In this document: one piece after another, positions 21,942-35,345 of the stretch
Layout: every line of letters begins with the position of its first letter
Position numbering within the stretch: position 1 is the stretch's first letter
Assembly (NCBI RefSeq): GCF_035083965.1
Contig: NC_089723.1
Location: 6,037,501-6,101,500 of the forward strand
Direction: 5' to 3'
Source of the DNA: Branchiostoma lanceolatum
Taxonomy: Eukaryota > Chordata > Leptocardii > Amphioxiformes > Branchiostomatidae
Length of the DNA: 64,000 nt
Position numbers and translations under genes: made by a program
The notes under the pieces: model-generated
The model's database searches: none
What the model was told of the DNA's origin: nothing
The model's input: only the letters and a program-made list of their open reading frames with translations

Positions 21942-22695
21942 TTAGGCCACAGCAAGTAAATTTTATGGATGACATCCTCCGCAGACTCCAAAACTAATGA
22001 GATAGGGCGTAAAAAAAGGCGGGCAAAAAAACAAACAAGATTCCTATATTTTCAAATTTTGAGATCATAAGTCTTGTTAAACAAGAATTGAGGAGACCAA
22101 CAAGTCTTTTATTCCTGTATTCAACCAATGAAACCTCCTTGATTCAATGTAAACATGTCCTTGTAGATGTGTATACATCTCAATAGACTAACTACAATAA
22201 ATGCAGAAAAGAGCTTGTTGTACCATCATCTGAAGCAACTGCACTGGGAATTCATATGCGATGAAACACCTTGTGTATACAGCTATATCAACTAGACCCC
22301 CCCCCCCCCAATTATTCATATAATGTTCTTGATAGAACAAATGCAGAAAACAGCTTGTTATTACACCATCATGGCGAGGAACTACACTGGGTATTCATAT
22401 GCAATGAAACACCTTAGACTGTCAACATTAAACTCTTCTTGAAGATGTGTATACAGCTCAATTAACTAGAAGAAACGCAGAAAACAGCTTGTCATACCAT
22501 CATGGGCAGGAACTACACTAGGTATTCATATGCAATGAAACACCTTAGACTGTCAATGTTTACGACATGTTTGTCAATTTTGGCATGTTGACCACCGTCG
22601 GAGGGCAATGAAATTTCTTGTTTTTTATTTCGAAATCAGGCGAAAATTAATGAGCGCGCTGATTTCATCCATAAGAATTACTTGCTGTGGCCTAA
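21942..22695. mobile_element. Harbinger-like MITE, diverged copy with internal repeats
   Basis: Element 21945-22692 has ends GGCCACAGCAAGTAAATTTT and a near complement, related to the elements at 37938 and 46919. Flanks read TTA and TAA. Inside are three tandem copies of a roughly 135-base unit starting at 22199, 22339 and 22473, each with GCAGAAAA.AGCTTGT and ATTCATATGC.ATGAAACACC. Confidence 0.7.
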
Positions 22696-22885
22696 TGGTA
22701 TATATATCTGATTATGGTTATGATGAGCAATGGCTATATTTGTGTTACATATGGTACATTATATTGGTACATTTTTGTTTATTGGAATTCTCTGAATATG
22801 CTAGTTTTGAGGGAAACATCCATATTAACGATTCATGTCGTGTGTGTGTAGCTATGAGGGATATAGCAGGCCATTTCTTACTGCA

Positions 22886-25800
22886 CTATAATTCCTCTTT
22901 ATCGGACGACGCCACGAGTTTAGGAATGACGTCATTCCATAATGCCATCCTTTCAGGGTATAGCCCTACGTCAGAAGATGACGTCAGTCCCAGCTTCATG
23001 TAGGTGGGGTTGCCAGGTGTGTACTGGGGCCACTCTGGTACCGCGGGGCTGCCAGCAGGGCCACCGGTAGGATCAGACGGGTCCCTGAAAAAATTATTAT
23101 TTCATATTTAATTCACATATATTTTAAGTGTGTCAGGCAAAAAACACAATTGCTTATACATGCATGTGTATTACACCTTCTGCTCAAAAACATAAACATA
23201 AAACAAGAGTAAAACACAATGTCAATATAAATACATAAATACAAAATACATACACAAATTCTGAAAAAAATTCCAGATTTAGAATCACAAACATGTATTA
23301 CGCAAAAACCAATCAACGACAGCTAGCAAAAAAGGACACATGTTTTACATGAATTCTAACTAGATATTAAGGCCTGAATGAAACATTAATTAACAGTACC
23401 GGTGCGGTCTCCTTTGTTGTAAGTCGTCGTACAATTTTGATGCCGTAAGATTTCGTTCCATTTCGTTTCATTTCGTTCCATTTCGTATATTCTGGGACCC
23501 TTTAATCAGGCTGTGGTGGAAGCAACTGCCGACAAATTTAAGTTCTCAGACAGACTTACAACTATCATGAGAATATTCTCCGTCTGCGATATTGCATCAA
23601 TCGTACGATGAATATGACATGGCCTTAAATGACGTAGTCTCCACGGGTCCCCCGAAAGTACAAAATGAAACGAAATGGAACGAAATGGAACGAAGTGGAA
23701 CAAACTAAAACAACATATGTAACATCATGAAATGAAAATACCAGTAGATAGCGAAATATAAGCAGTAGACCGGAACAGGAAACAGACCACCACTACCCCA
23801 CTAGTAACGCCTTGATCAAGCAAGGAACACAGTCAATTATTGAAGTCATTCATTATAACTGTCAAAAACATCTGTCAATAGTATAATACAATACCTAAAA
23901 TTAAAGAAACATAAATGTGAAATAACACAGTACTGAAAAAATGATAAAGGTACAAAATTATACATATAGAATTTCTTCATACTTAATTCGTGTATCATAG
24001 GTTCGCTCGATGGTCAGCTAGATATATCATCAGAAGTTGTTAAAGTAGTATTTCTAGTTTTCGTCAAACGCGGTGTGTGTGTGGGAGAGTATTCCGGCCA
24101 TCTTGCTTTAAGTTCTGTTGAGTTTCAATCTAACACCGCTCACTTTTTTGCACTACACATCGTCACCCTTAGAAAGAGTCACCCTTTAGATCGCGCTCAT
24201 CCCTTATCTATGCTAGATCTGAATGGAAAGTACCCTGGGGGTCAGACTGCTATCGGGCCGTTTAGCCTATTCCTTCGGCAGCCCCAAAGCTCTAAGCCCG
24301 CCAGATACAAATTAGCGCATGCGCAACGGGGGGAATTCAAGGGCGCGGTCCACTCTCCGGAGCTTAATTTTATTCAGATCGGGCGGGCTGACTGTCTCGG
24401 GCCGCCGATGGGACTTGCTAGTGGCTCGGTCCTAGTCTGGCTCCCAGGGTAAATGAAAAGTAGTATAGCTGTAACAGTGGGGGTTCAAGCGCCTCCAACT
24501 GACCTGTCTAACTGGTCGCGACCTTTTAGCCTAGTGGTTAAGGCGTGCGTGTGATCTGGGCTGCCGGTTTCGGCGAGGGTTCGAATTTCGGTTGGGATCA
24601 CTTGTTTCTACTCGCTCCTTTGATTTGTTTCACTGGTTCCCACACCGGCCGTGTGAGTAACGATCAGATCACACAGGGAATATCGTGCTCGGAGACTCGG
24701 GACGAGTCTATAAAGAAAAGGGGGAGTAGTGTAACAGTGGGGGTTCAAGCGCTCCTTTAATTTGTTTCATAGCACACGGTAAGGGACTTACCCGGTGCGA
24801 GCAAAATTAGCCCAGTACGTCATGATGTCGCGGCTAAACTGCCTGTCCTCCGATGAGAATGGAAGCACGCCTCCGGCCGCTAGATGTATGTCCAGGAACG
24901 GCCAACCGGACATACTGGGCAGATCGTCTCCATGATCACACCGAACCCACTTCGGCCGGCCAGCAGCGTGAGACGAAGGCGCGTAGTGAACTTCATAAAG
25001 GTAGACCTTAGACCCAGATTCTGGGGGGAAAAACAGAAATTATTATCATCATCATCATCATTCGCGGGCATCAGGGACTGATACATGGCGGCTTCAGACA
25101 TGCGTAGCCTAGGTCACGCCATGTTTGTCTGCTCTCGGCATAGATCCTCCTGTGAGCTCTGGTGATCCCCAGCCCTTGGAGTACGTTGAAGAATTACTAC
25201 CCTAAGATTGGGACTAGCCAATTTTTTAACCAGTCTTTTTCAGGATAACTGAGGACTCGTCACTTTCCGGAAGTGTGACGTCACCACGGGGGTCAAAGGT
25301 GGTTGGAAGTCTACACCGGCTGCTGTCACTGTCCAAGGAGAGTTAGACGGCGTCTCAACATTATTAGAATTTTTGGTCGTTATTTGGTCTTCAACATATT
25401 CAAATGAACAAACACGTGACATTGCCGACATTATACATTGGGTACAAGTGCCAGAAAGTTTATGTCGCCCCCCGTCACAGATCCGAATACTCAATTAATC
25501 AAAACTTAGTGCACCATACCATAAAGACATGATATCGGTCTTACTTCCGAATAAAAAAAAAAAGATGTCTGTAATTGTACATGTATCTTTTATAAACACA
25601 AACATGTAATTCTATTACCTGCATGTTTTCCTGCGGTCTCGACAGTTGGAGCCACGAACAATTGGTCGCCGGCGAATAGTGTGTACTGGTGCTGGACGGC
25701 TATTGGATCGTCTGGGTTGTCATGATCACGGTACACTTTCCGAGCGGCTGCTATGATACTGTCCTTCTTTGTACCCTGATTAAAAAATAATGGTAGCATT

Positions 25801-28664
25801 AGTCAGTTGTGGACCAATCGTAGCGAATTTCTCTGGAGGAAGTGACCCTTGACCTCCACTTGTACGACATGACTGAATGTAAAAACAAATCATAATTCAA
25901 TTCCAGTTTTGCCCATGCATGCGTTAATGTAAATACATAGTGTGATATTTTTTATTCCATTTATTGTAAACTTCGTCTGTAATTTTGTCGGTCAGCCGTT
26001 ACCAGGGCCAGGGAGAGATGCCTTAGCTGATCACTGACCCAGTGTATTGGATTTTTTTCATTCTCAATGAATACAAATACATAATGTGAATGCCTTCCAG
26101 AAGTAACGTTATTATAAAGAAAGCTTGTTACTCATATTCCTACCGGGTAGATTCTCTCTATGAGTTGCTCAAGCTCGAGAATAAAGGTGTCTTCTGTCAT
26201 TCCTTTTTGCCCGAAGTTAGCACTCATCATGGATGGCATCACAAATCCGAACTCGTTGTTGTTTACTCCAAGAAGATAGTCTACGTCATTGGCTTGGCCG
26301 CGGCTGTACAGATCCTTCGGGTGTTCTGGAAGAAAGTCTTCGTTAAAAACGGGAGCGAAGTATTTGCCCCATTCGCCACTACCCAACTTCATCATGCGTT
26401 CAGCACCTTGGACGACTTCTTCTGTAGTCTTCTGCCTTAAACAGTGTACCAGGATCGCCGTATCCTTAGACTCACATCCCACTTCGTCTGCCAAGATGGC
26501 AGCTAACTCCAGAGGCTTCTCCTCAACCTCCATGGTGAAAGAGGTGCCGCTTTGAGAGATCGCTCGCCGGAATAGACCCTTACCAAGAGGGGAGACGACT
26601 TGATAGCCTACGCTCAATCCACCGGCCGACTCGCCGAAAATTGTGACCCGGTCCGGGTCCCCTCCGAAGTTTCGGATGTTTTCTTGCACCCAAGCCATTG
26701 CCTGCACCTGTGGATGAGAATCACATTAAAATGTCATGGAACATCTCGCTTTTCTCTATCACTAAACATGTACAGATACTGTCGTTTTCCAACAAAGGCA
26801 ACATTTCACACAAGCCTAATATGAAGTCCTCTAAAAAATGTATGATAATTAGTTGTAGCACAATTTAATTGAATTTGCACACTAAGCAATTTTTATAAAT
26901 ATACTGCGATTCTATTATATTAGTATTTTATTTTAGTAATCTCAGCGCAATTTCATTAGTATACGTAACAATATTGAATACAGTGCAATTCTGTCAGCAC
27001 ACTTTAAAATTTCACGAGTAACTTAATGATCTTACAAATAAGGTTGTAAAATATGCCCCTAGAATGGCTTTGTATACGAATAAAATTGCGCTATACTGAA
27101 AACTGCATTAGATTTAAGTTAAGTCATAGTGTATTCAGTCTAAGGTGAGGTATACTGTATTGACCAATATCGGAAAGCATACAAATAAGATTGACTTTGT
27201 ATTTGATAAACTCTTAGCCCCATGTTCAAGAACATTACTATTCCCACCTGATCAATTTTTTCACCTGGCAAAAATAATAATGTTACATAAAATACATCAT
27301 GTTTTATGATAAAAGATATCGTGTGGCACGCTAGGCAGCTAGCATGTAGCGGAAGTAGCTAACCTGGTCCATGAAGCCAACGTTCCCAGGGGCGTTCTCG
27401 TCCCCAGTGCTCAGGAAACCCAAGGCGCCCAGACGATAGTTGATCGTCACGACCACGACGTCTTGCTGGGCAACCATGGCCGCGAAGGGCACGACATACC
27501 CAAAACCCATGGACAGTCCTCCTCCGTGGATCCACAGCATTACCTAATTGGTAATTTTCATTGAAATATGGATTTGACACATACACATAATTTTGCGTAC
27601 GAACAGGGTAAAGGTCATTATGAGACACAGGTGCACAGGTCATAGGTCACCATTTTTGTTTTGAATCAATTACGGACGCTCTGTGCCGTATAAAATGCGC
27701 TAATTATGCACTAGATGGGCAGTTTATATGTCGAACAACCCTGTGAATGTTTTTTTTCATGAATACTTGTCTAGGTGACATTTGACATCCGATTTCGTAC
27801 ATCTATCCAATGTGATAGGGCAGGAAGCCCTATAACTGTGCTATGTTCTGAATTAACCAGTGCGCATGCGTATTGTGTCTAAGATATAATTCAATGGAAT
27901 ATAGAAAAAGAATGGCCAGCGTCCTTAAACTTTGACCTTAGACCATAATGCATCACGACTGCACATGCGCACTTGGAACTGTCTTATTCTTCAACATCGA
28001 CGTGGGTATGGTAATTAGATTATTGAGTCAGCATGTATGCTGTTCTATTTTTTTTCAACTAAGAAACAGAGGATACCACTTAAAGAATATATGATACTGA
28101 ATAGAATAACTTACAGGCAATTCGGCATCTTTTTCAACTGTTGGTGTTTCGATGTTCAGCGTGAGGCAGTCTTCGTCGAAATCGTAGTGATGAAATTTGA
28201 AGGGGAAGAGCTGGAAGATCAATGGACCTTGTGGACAGTAGGGACCGGGCTTTGTGGCGTCAATGGCGCCCTCCCACGGAACTGCAGGCTGTGGTGCGCG
28301 GAACCGCAGGTTTCCGACAGGGGGCGCTGCGTAAGGGATCCCCAAGAAAGTGTAGATCGGCTTGTCGGGCAGATCCTTGATGTACTGTACTGTTCCACGC
28401 ACATCCCCACCGGTGGTAGGTACAGTACGACCGCCATCGCCGCTTTCAGCAGCAGCTGGGGTAGAAAAATGGCAATATCGGCCATCTTAGAACACACATA
28501 TTTCTGATGCCGTACCACAGAAAGCCGTTATTAGGGGGTCATAATCAAACGTGTATTTCGTGTCGGAATTACCTTCCGATATATAAGATATCATACAGAT
28601 CCATCCACAGCGTTAACTTCTGAAGTTATGCTGTCCAGAAACACACAAACACACACACAAAAGC

Positions 28665-28756
<92 letters not shown>

Positions 28757-29720
28757 CAACGGCACCGAAAACATAACCATTTTGGCAAAGGTAACGACAA
28801 ATCACACGTGCTACTCGCGATCGAAGTAGGTCACATTTCACAATCTGGTGCAGTAGCCCTTCCTAGCCTGTATTTACACAAGCTCTCGGCCGGAGGTTAC
28901 TGACCCCCAGCCCAAGGGGGATGGCGGTTAGAGGCCGGCTGGCCACTAGGAGCGCGATTCGTCAGGCTATAGCCCTTCCCAACGTAGGAAACAATGCCTT
29001 GTGCGAGCAATAATTGAAATAATGACCATGTCAATATTGTGAGAACACATAGTTCCATTTCTTCTTACAGATATACATACTTCAAGACAGCCAGAGATGG
29101 CAGGCATCACCGTCTTAACCACACTGCTATTTGACCCCTTTACTATCACGAACAATTTAAACAGCACTGAGTTTGCATGGCAAAGTCTATATACGTTGTC
29201 GTGTGTATTGAGACATGTAGAAACAGAGGCGATCCACAAAAATACTCAAGCACTTCTAAAACTATGTTGGACTTGCAGGTCTTACACGTATAGCTCTTAT
29301 TAGAATAGAATACTCTTTGCAGCCGAGAACAAGTAAATTCGTGGTTTTCAACGTCCGTTACGGAGGATGGTTGCTGTGTTTTAGCCTCCACTAGGCCCTC
29401 TCACGGGCGTATGAATCGTAGAATTCGGCAGAAAAAGGAATAATTAGCCAGTAGAGTCAGTCCACAGTGAAAATCACATTTCGCCCGTTTACGGAGCCTG
29501 CAAGTAAAACCCTTGCGTAGTTAGTCTGGTAGAGACTAGCTGTGTTTATCAACGTTAACCGACAACCTCTGAACCCTTTGCCAATTGTATGTTAAGTAAC
29601 TAATTTACCTTCTGTGCTCGAGATTTTTGTTCAAACAAAAGGTATTAGATATGCCATACAAAACCCACCTGTTGCCCAAAGGCATGCTAGTAGCATGAGA
29701 AACATGGTCCCACTGGCCAT
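22886..29720 (-). CDS. Carboxylesterase/cholinesterase-family hydrolase, ER-type
   Basis: Seven exons: 29720-29669, 28455-28115, 27543-27364, 26707-26144, 25775-25619, 25020-24792 and 23084-22886; frames close to 573 residues. Exon 1 gives a signal peptide ([17 protein letters not shown]). Then come [18 protein letters not shown], the oxyanion HGGG (near residue 137), the nucleophile elbow GESAGG (Ser218), Glu343 in GVNNNEFGF, and His461 in CDHGDDLP. Triad spacing matches mammalian carboxylesterases, serine hydrolases of ester, amide and thioester bonds. The chain ends DKEEL, a KDEL-like signal comparable to the HIEL/HTEL of liver enzymes, so ER-lumen retention is likely. The oligomerising C-terminal segment of acetylcholinesterase is absent, so synaptic cholinesterase is unlikely. 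Substrate unknown. Confidence 0.93.
23085..24791. other. Last carboxylesterase intron, repeats
   Basis: Holds a TTTCGTTCCATTTCG inverted pair (about 23450-23490 and 23665-23695), a MITE at 24229-24451 with TACCCTGGG ends, and a tRNA-like SINE at 24473-24760. No exon seen. Confidence 0.5.
24473..24760 (+). repeat. tRNA-derived SINE, family 6, in direct repeats
   Basis: TAGCCTAGTGGTTAAGGCG (24527 on) and GGTTCGAAT (24578-24586) are A- and B-box-like. About 22-base direct repeats GTAACAGTGGGGGTTCAAGC begin at 24472 and 24731. These may be an internal duplication or an insertion footprint. Confidence 0.5.
28640..28755. repeat. ACGC plus CA microsatellite
   Basis: (ACGC)n followed by (CA)n inside the first carboxylesterase intron. 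It follows a GTTATGCTGTCC word and precedes CATAACCATTTTGGC, the same context as other arrays here. Confidence 0.9.
28866..28968. mobile_element. Short MITE with TAGCCTG ends
   Basis: Left end AGCCTGTATTTACACAAGCT, right end complementary to TAGCCTGACGAATCGCGCTC. The same two ends lie closer together at 18673-18737. Confidence 0.6.
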
Positions 29721-30782
29721 TGTCAGAGCAGGTAATGAGTACGTGTAAGACTGGAACTAAGGTTGGCGTGGTCTTTCTACGCGTCTGTTTGCGGTGACTC
29801 AACCAAACTAGAGGACGATGACCCACATGCCACGCCTCCTAAGTAACGTTAGCGCAGAGGTTAAGCAAATAACCAGGGCAGAAATGGTTTGCTACCCCTG
29901 CAGTAGTGCAGTTGTATAGGGTAGATGTTACAGTGGACATGCACGGCGGAGGCCAAAAATGAGCTTTGTAGTGCCAACTTAGAATCCTTGAAAACCTTTA
30001 TTTTCCTTGAAAACTTTGACCCAATCAGGAGACTTTTTTGTTTAGAAAGAAAAGGTAGGGTCTAAGCTTTGCCTATTTTGGTCAGAATTTGTTGATTTCA
30101 CCAGATAAGTTGGCGTAAGAACATATGTGAGTATTTTGGTCAGGTCTGCCCTGAGCAGATGAATACAGCCGAAATCTGGGTCAAATGTAAGGTTTGTTTA
30201 CTTCCAGGATCTGTACTCGTCGTTCGAGCTGGAAAACAGCCTGTTTTCTTTGCATAGTTATCAAGTATACCCTTGTGGCTATGTGGTGCAGAATAATTTT
30301 TGAGATTGAACTTAGGGTAAGTACTTTCACAAGGTGTTATTTCAATGTTTCTTATGCTTGTCTCCAATGAGAAGGTTCCACTGTAACATATGCCCTATAG
30401 TAGTAACGTTACATGTACCTTGAATGTCACACATGTGTATGATTTTCATAACTACGCAGTGCTGTCCATGTGGTGTGTGCGTGCGTGAGAATAAATGTAT
30501 GATCACGCTTAGAAGTAATAAGTTATAGCAAGGAGGTTTTCTTGGTTGTAGGCATTGCTTGGTTTCTTAGGCATTTGTTCATGAATAGACTAATCTAGTG
30601 GAAAATAACACCGTCTTCTGGAGTTTAGGACTCCTTTAAATGTTACCGTCCAGCAGTTCCATACCACGACTCAACATTTTTCTTATCTTTCCCGCTGTCT
30701 CTAGTGTGTTTAAGGTAAACACAGGGCGTGAAAGAATGTTATTTCAGGTGACATGACAATTGTCTATTCATGAACAGATAGA
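29721..30782. other. Region 5' of the carboxylesterase, no gene seen
   Basis: No TATA box or CpG-rich stretch stands out near 29721. A minus-strand 75-codon frame at 30140-30367 has no recognisable motif. Presumed promoter and spacer. Confidence 0.35.
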
Positions 30783-31240
30783 CTGACTCATTACCACGCC
30801 CAGACTACCACACCCAAACCCTCCAACCCAATTAAACTTTCACCCTTACACCTGAGCAAGCCTGTGGCTATGGTACTTGAATACTGATGTACTGAATTAT
30901 GTCCCACCAAGCCACTTGAAATACACCAATCATAAACTCCTTAGTAACTACATGTATGTCCATTCATGTAAGTAAAAGTAACATTCATGTACGATGTGAT
31001 GGGGTTCAGAAACTTTATTTGCACTAAATAAACCACATTTGTGGCAAAGCACTTATAACTATGGTACTTGAAACAGACGTTGTACTAAGGTTACTCTGGA
31101 AGGGGTACAGAAGTAAAAGTAACCAAGACAAGCGTGCATTCACAGTGTATTCTGTAAAACAACGAACTGTAAACGTGCATGTAGATAAATCATACAGGAA
31201 ATTGTCAACTTGTTAAAATGGAAGAATATGTGTAACGTTA
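30783..31240 (-). repeat. Dispersed 3' module, copy downstream of the kelch gene
   Basis: Runs from ACCACGCCCAGACTACC to AACTTGTTAAAATGGAAG and aligns with 42380-43430 and 48900-49720. On the minus strand it provides GCAAATAAAGTTTCTG (AATAAA near 31012), about 310 bases after the kelch stop, a plausible polyadenylation signal. Confidence 0.8.
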
Positions 31241-31323
31241 GCTGTATAAACAAGAAAATTTCAATTCCACATTTCAAACAGAACGGATGGTGACACAATC
31301 TGTTTACGAAACATCTTCGACAT

Positions 31324-34300
31324 TCAGTGGCCCAAAGGAGGAGGTACTTCCAGGTCCTCAAATGCATTTGAATCCACAAGGCACATTGGGATCAACCTTG
31401 CCGTCAGGCAATCTACTCTACTTCCGTATCCCAACCACCGAGCCAAGGGGGGAACCAGCCTGCCCTTGTCTCCTAGATACAGCCAAGAGTCTGTTTCTGG
31501 TTGGTACTGGTAAATGAAAATCATAGTTTTTTCTTTTTCCCAAGTTGAACTGCTCCATTGGTCTGTTCCATCAATGTTGTTGGGTTTAGTGAGGAGGTAC
31601 ATAGCCTCTCCATATTCCATCAGGGCTGCTTTGTTGAAGTAAAAATAACCATTCTCTGACAACTTCCACTGACCTTTTGTAGGGTCATACCTCTCTACAC
31701 AAGTTAATGAGCATTTTGATCCCCAGTCTTTGTAGCAGTTTACACAGTAGATGCTTCCCCGATACGTAATGGCCTGTGGATGCGATGGTAGGTGAATCAT
31801 GTCTTCTATCTTCTTCCATGTATTCTCTGTGGTACTGAAGCAGTAGCAGCCATTCCTGCTTATGACATATATACTGCCATCAAGGGTCACAGCACACAGC
31901 TCTGAGGACATGGGACGAGGGAGGGGTGGTATGGATGTCCACTCATCACAACTGGGGTTGTACCGCTCTACTGTTTTCTCAGCATCATTACCACCAATGG
32001 CATAGATGTACCCCTTCAGATACACCAGACCACACCTGGGGAAGAAAAATTCCAAGTCAAAGATACCAACACATACACCAACAATTTTCTATCATTAACT
32101 CATGGGGCTTCAACATAGTTTTACTAAGACATATTCAGAACTAAACAGAGAAACCCCTTTTTATCCATTACCTTATAATTTTGTTTTTCATACATGCCGT
32201 AAGTTTAGGCAAAAAAGCGGAAGCTTGCAAGAGAAAGACATACCTGGCTCTGGGTAAAATCATCTCACACCTTGGTTCCCATGTGTTTAACAGGTGATTG
32301 TATTGGTAAAATGCCGTCTGCCTGATAGCAATCTGACCAATCCTGCTCCTGCTAAGACCCCCTGCCAGGTACAGGTCATCATCAGGAGTGACTGTCACAG
32401 AGAAGCTGCCCAGGTTTTCAGGCATATTGATTGCATATAATCCACCAGAAGAAGGGTCATAGCAAGGAGCACACTGCTGAGAATCATGGTCTCTGACAAA
32501 GGAATTACCGTCTAAAAAACCTCCATGTAGGAAAATTTGCATTTCAGTTCGTGTTTGTCCCAGACGCTGAGTTGTGCTGTCACTGTAAACCAACTTGCTG
32601 TCTGTTGACAGACCCTTACTCTCGATTTCCATAAGTTGCTGTGAGCTGATGAAGGAATGACGGAAGCATCTGCAAAGGGCAGGAAGGTGTTGCAAGCGTT
32701 CTTTTTGGTCAAATTTGATCCACTTTAAAGCCGTTTGCACGATGTTGTCTTCTAAATTGGTCATTAAATCTTCCCTGTTAAGGAACGACTGGAGCAGCGG
32801 CAGTGGCAACTGGAGAAAGGAGGGTTGTAGTGCCACCTGGTTGAACCTGAAAAAGGTACATGTCAGAATTCAATGGGTTGATTCAAACATGTTAAGATAC
32901 ATACATTGTGAATGTATTTCTTAAAAGTGCTGATAGAGAAAGACAATGAAATTGATATAATGTATCTTATGATGTGTGTCACAGTCATCGGACTCACCGT
33001 AATGCAGCGTAACTCTCACTGGCCTCAAATAGGTCACAGTCCCCCAGCATGTCAGCATACATCAAAACATCTACACAGTTGGACACGTCCAGATGGTCTT
33101 TCATGTATTCAGCTGCTTTGCGGTCTACAAAACGAACCTAGAAGCAACAAAATCAAAAAACTGTATGGATCAGGAAATCCACTCCAGTCATGAACCGTGA
33201 TGAGGGGGGATATAGACTCAGTCATGTTTGGGACCGCATCCTTAATGAATAGACCATAATCGTTGCATTGCTTCTTGATCGATAGTTGTGTATGTGTTAC
33301 ACTTCTTTACGTTTGGGACTGCATAGTGATGTCATCCCGTGATTGTACATATGTAAATATTTTGCGTTTGGAAATGCATCTCATTAATATGTATAAGCAG
33401 CAACACCTGTGCTGCATTGCCATGTGAACCAGTCAGAATTGCATTGAAGAAGGTGACAGATGGTCACCGAAACGTCGGTGGAATAAAACTCTTGGTTGTG
33501 TAAAAAGAGTCTTTTTATTCATTATCCTTACCTGTAGGAGTTTGGCTGCAGACATCAGAGCCTGGACCTGGTCTGGCTCTGTTTGAAGGCGGCCGGAGTA
33601 GGCGTAGTCCAGAATGGTTGCCATGGCTACCTCAGCCACATCCTGGATGCTGATCCTCTCCTGTTTGGCCTCCGCGTAGCCGCTGGTGAACATGGTACGG
33701 AAGTAGGGACTGCACGATGCCAGGATGGAGCGATGGCAGGGGAAACTGGGAAAACATAGTTTTGCTCCATTGTTACTTTAACTGGATTATGATATAAGAT
33801 ATGGAAAATAGTTTTGGGCAAAGTCTGGAAAATCACTAGCTCCTTAACACTTTAAAATCTCAGCTACTTGAAACTTATTTACGCTTGCAGTAGTTTTATT
33901 TTATTTCAAAGGAGTTTTCTCTGTGTTTTAAATTTGTGGTTGAAACAATTCAGGGAGAGATATTCGTGGTGGGATAATTTTGTAGTGGAAAGGTAATAAA
34001 ACCACTGCGAAAGTTTCCAGATTTATAGTACATGTGGGGTATTATTAAGTGGTCTGCCGCCTGGCAGTTTTATATTAGTACAAATTGCATGTATAAAGTC
34101 TCACTTTTACTCATTGCATTGAAGGATATAATGACCACATTAATAATTGAAATAATGTAATTTTTCAACTACTAGTGCTAGTACTACTGTTGATAATAAT
34201 GAGGTACTATCTAACAAGGTTTTTCTTCATAATATAATTCTCATGGGGCTCGTTCACATTCGATATCAACACAGTTTAATTGTTTAAATGCATAATGATA

Positions 34301-34766
34301 TAACATTTGTATATGGAAAACAATAATGTACGAAAAGGAAAGTGCGGGTCAAAGTGTTTCTACCTGGCTGTAGCCTGCTTGCCAAGGCCTCCATACATAG
34401 GCCGGTCAGCTCCTCGACCAACATTCCCACAAATAATTTTCATCACATAATATTTCCCCCCTTGAGTTTAATAGACCCACTAAAAGGCATGTTGATCCTA
34501 GCAGTAGAACCGAGGAGCTGGCCTGTTTAGGCCCTGGAAACAGTCTGGCATTCCAGGCTAACCTGGCTGAAAATTTCACTCTATTCAAGTACTCTATAAG
34601 TATCAAATTATTTCGCTCCTGACTCTGCCCCCCTCCCCCTTCGTTTCAGCTTACAGCACCTTCTTCCTTCCACCTCCAGAACCACGTCTGTCAGCTCAGC
34701 CCGCTTCCTCAGTTCGTTCAGTTCGTAGAGAACTTCCTTAGGGTAGTCCTCATTGGTTACGTTCAT
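31324..34766 (-). CDS. BTB-BACK-kelch (KLHL-type) protein
   Basis: Five coding exons: 34766-34660, 33745-33532, 33137-32998, 32846-32244 and 32035-31324; frames close to 591 residues. BTB domain at about 20-125 with TDVVLEVEGRSFPCHRSILA and SPYFRTMF, typical of Cullin-3 adaptors. BACK domain at about 125-235 (MKDHLDVSNCVDVLMYADML). The rest is a kelch beta-propeller with paired glycines (LAGGLSR, YAIGGNDAEKTVERYNP) and W/Y spacing. Such proteins usually recruit a substrate through the propeller to a Cul3-RBX1 E3 ligase. The last two blades are weak. Which KLHL subtype it is cannot be told here. The start exon has its own acceptor (34784), so a 5' UTR exon lies further right. Confidence 0.93.
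33230..33520 (+). repeat. Retroelement fragment ending in a hammerhead-like motif
   Basis: In a kelch intron the plus strand ends TTGAAGAAGGTGACAG, a 5-base loop, GTCACCGAAACGTCGG, then a GGAATAAAACTCTTGG tail. A stem flanked by TGAAGA and GAAAC resembles the hammerhead core carried by Penelope-like elements. An inverted, diverged copy is at 52470-52620. Confidence 0.5.
34372..34563. mobile_element. Foldback MITE with TAGCCTG ends
   Basis: TAGCCTGCTTGCC...CAGCTCCTCG on the left is complemented by CGAGGAGCTGGCC...CCAGGCTA on the right. Located about 100 bases from the first kelch coding exon. Confidence 0.6.
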
Positions 34767-34872
34767 GTTTAGCAACTGCTTGAGCTAATACCAAGGAAAG
34801 AAACACGTATGCGTGTGTAGCTCGAAGTTTCCCTCCAATTTTGACCTTTGACCTATCCTGATACCTGATTAT

Positions 34873-35345
34873 CCACGTAGTAGCGTACCGGTACGGTACC
34901 GTGAAAATCGATTAGGCACAGGTCCAAAAACATTAATACCGGATTATGAAGTACAGGTACCGTACCGATATAAATCTACACCAAGTCTATGATTTTTATT
35001 TTGTGACTGATCTCCTGACCCCATAGCCTCATGCAACACCAAACATGACCAAAGTGACACATTGGAATAGCCTTACTGGTATGTGACAGATCATTCAGGA
35101 GGGCCGGGAGTTTTGATAGCAAGGTCAAGGAAGTCAAACGGTAGGAACCTAATCATGTTCTTTGAATAAAGATGCCGACGGCTTATTTATGTTTCTGTCA
35201 TTATTGAAGAAGTTCAGAAGATCAGATGTTAATTTGTAAAATTGTATTAGGTACAGATACAGGTCCGGACCTGTACCTAAACCTCTGTGCCAGTACCTGT
35301 ACCTGTGCCTGATGCTACGTTTAGGTACGCAGCACTACCACGTAG
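34873..35345. mobile_element. hAT-type non-autonomous element 3
   Basis: Element 34881-35337 is bounded by a perfect 8-bp duplication CCACGTAG (34873-34880 and 35338-35345). The right end TTTAGGTACGCAGCACTA matches element 2; the left end TAGCGTACCGGTACGG resembles element 1. It carries CAGGTCCGGACCTG words like both. Confidence 0.9.

Noticed and set aside
22608-23003. 131-codon plus-strand frame
   Set aside because: Antisense to the last carboxylesterase exon and the end of a MITE; the minus-strand exon has splice sites and homology.
24075-24452. 125-codon plus-strand frame
   Set aside because: Covers a TACCCTGGG-ended MITE inside an intron; no recognisable domain.
28219-28518. 99-codon minus-strand frame near the carboxylesterase
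   Set aside because: Wrong frame of the true exon 28455-28115, which carries the conserved [14 protein letters not shown].
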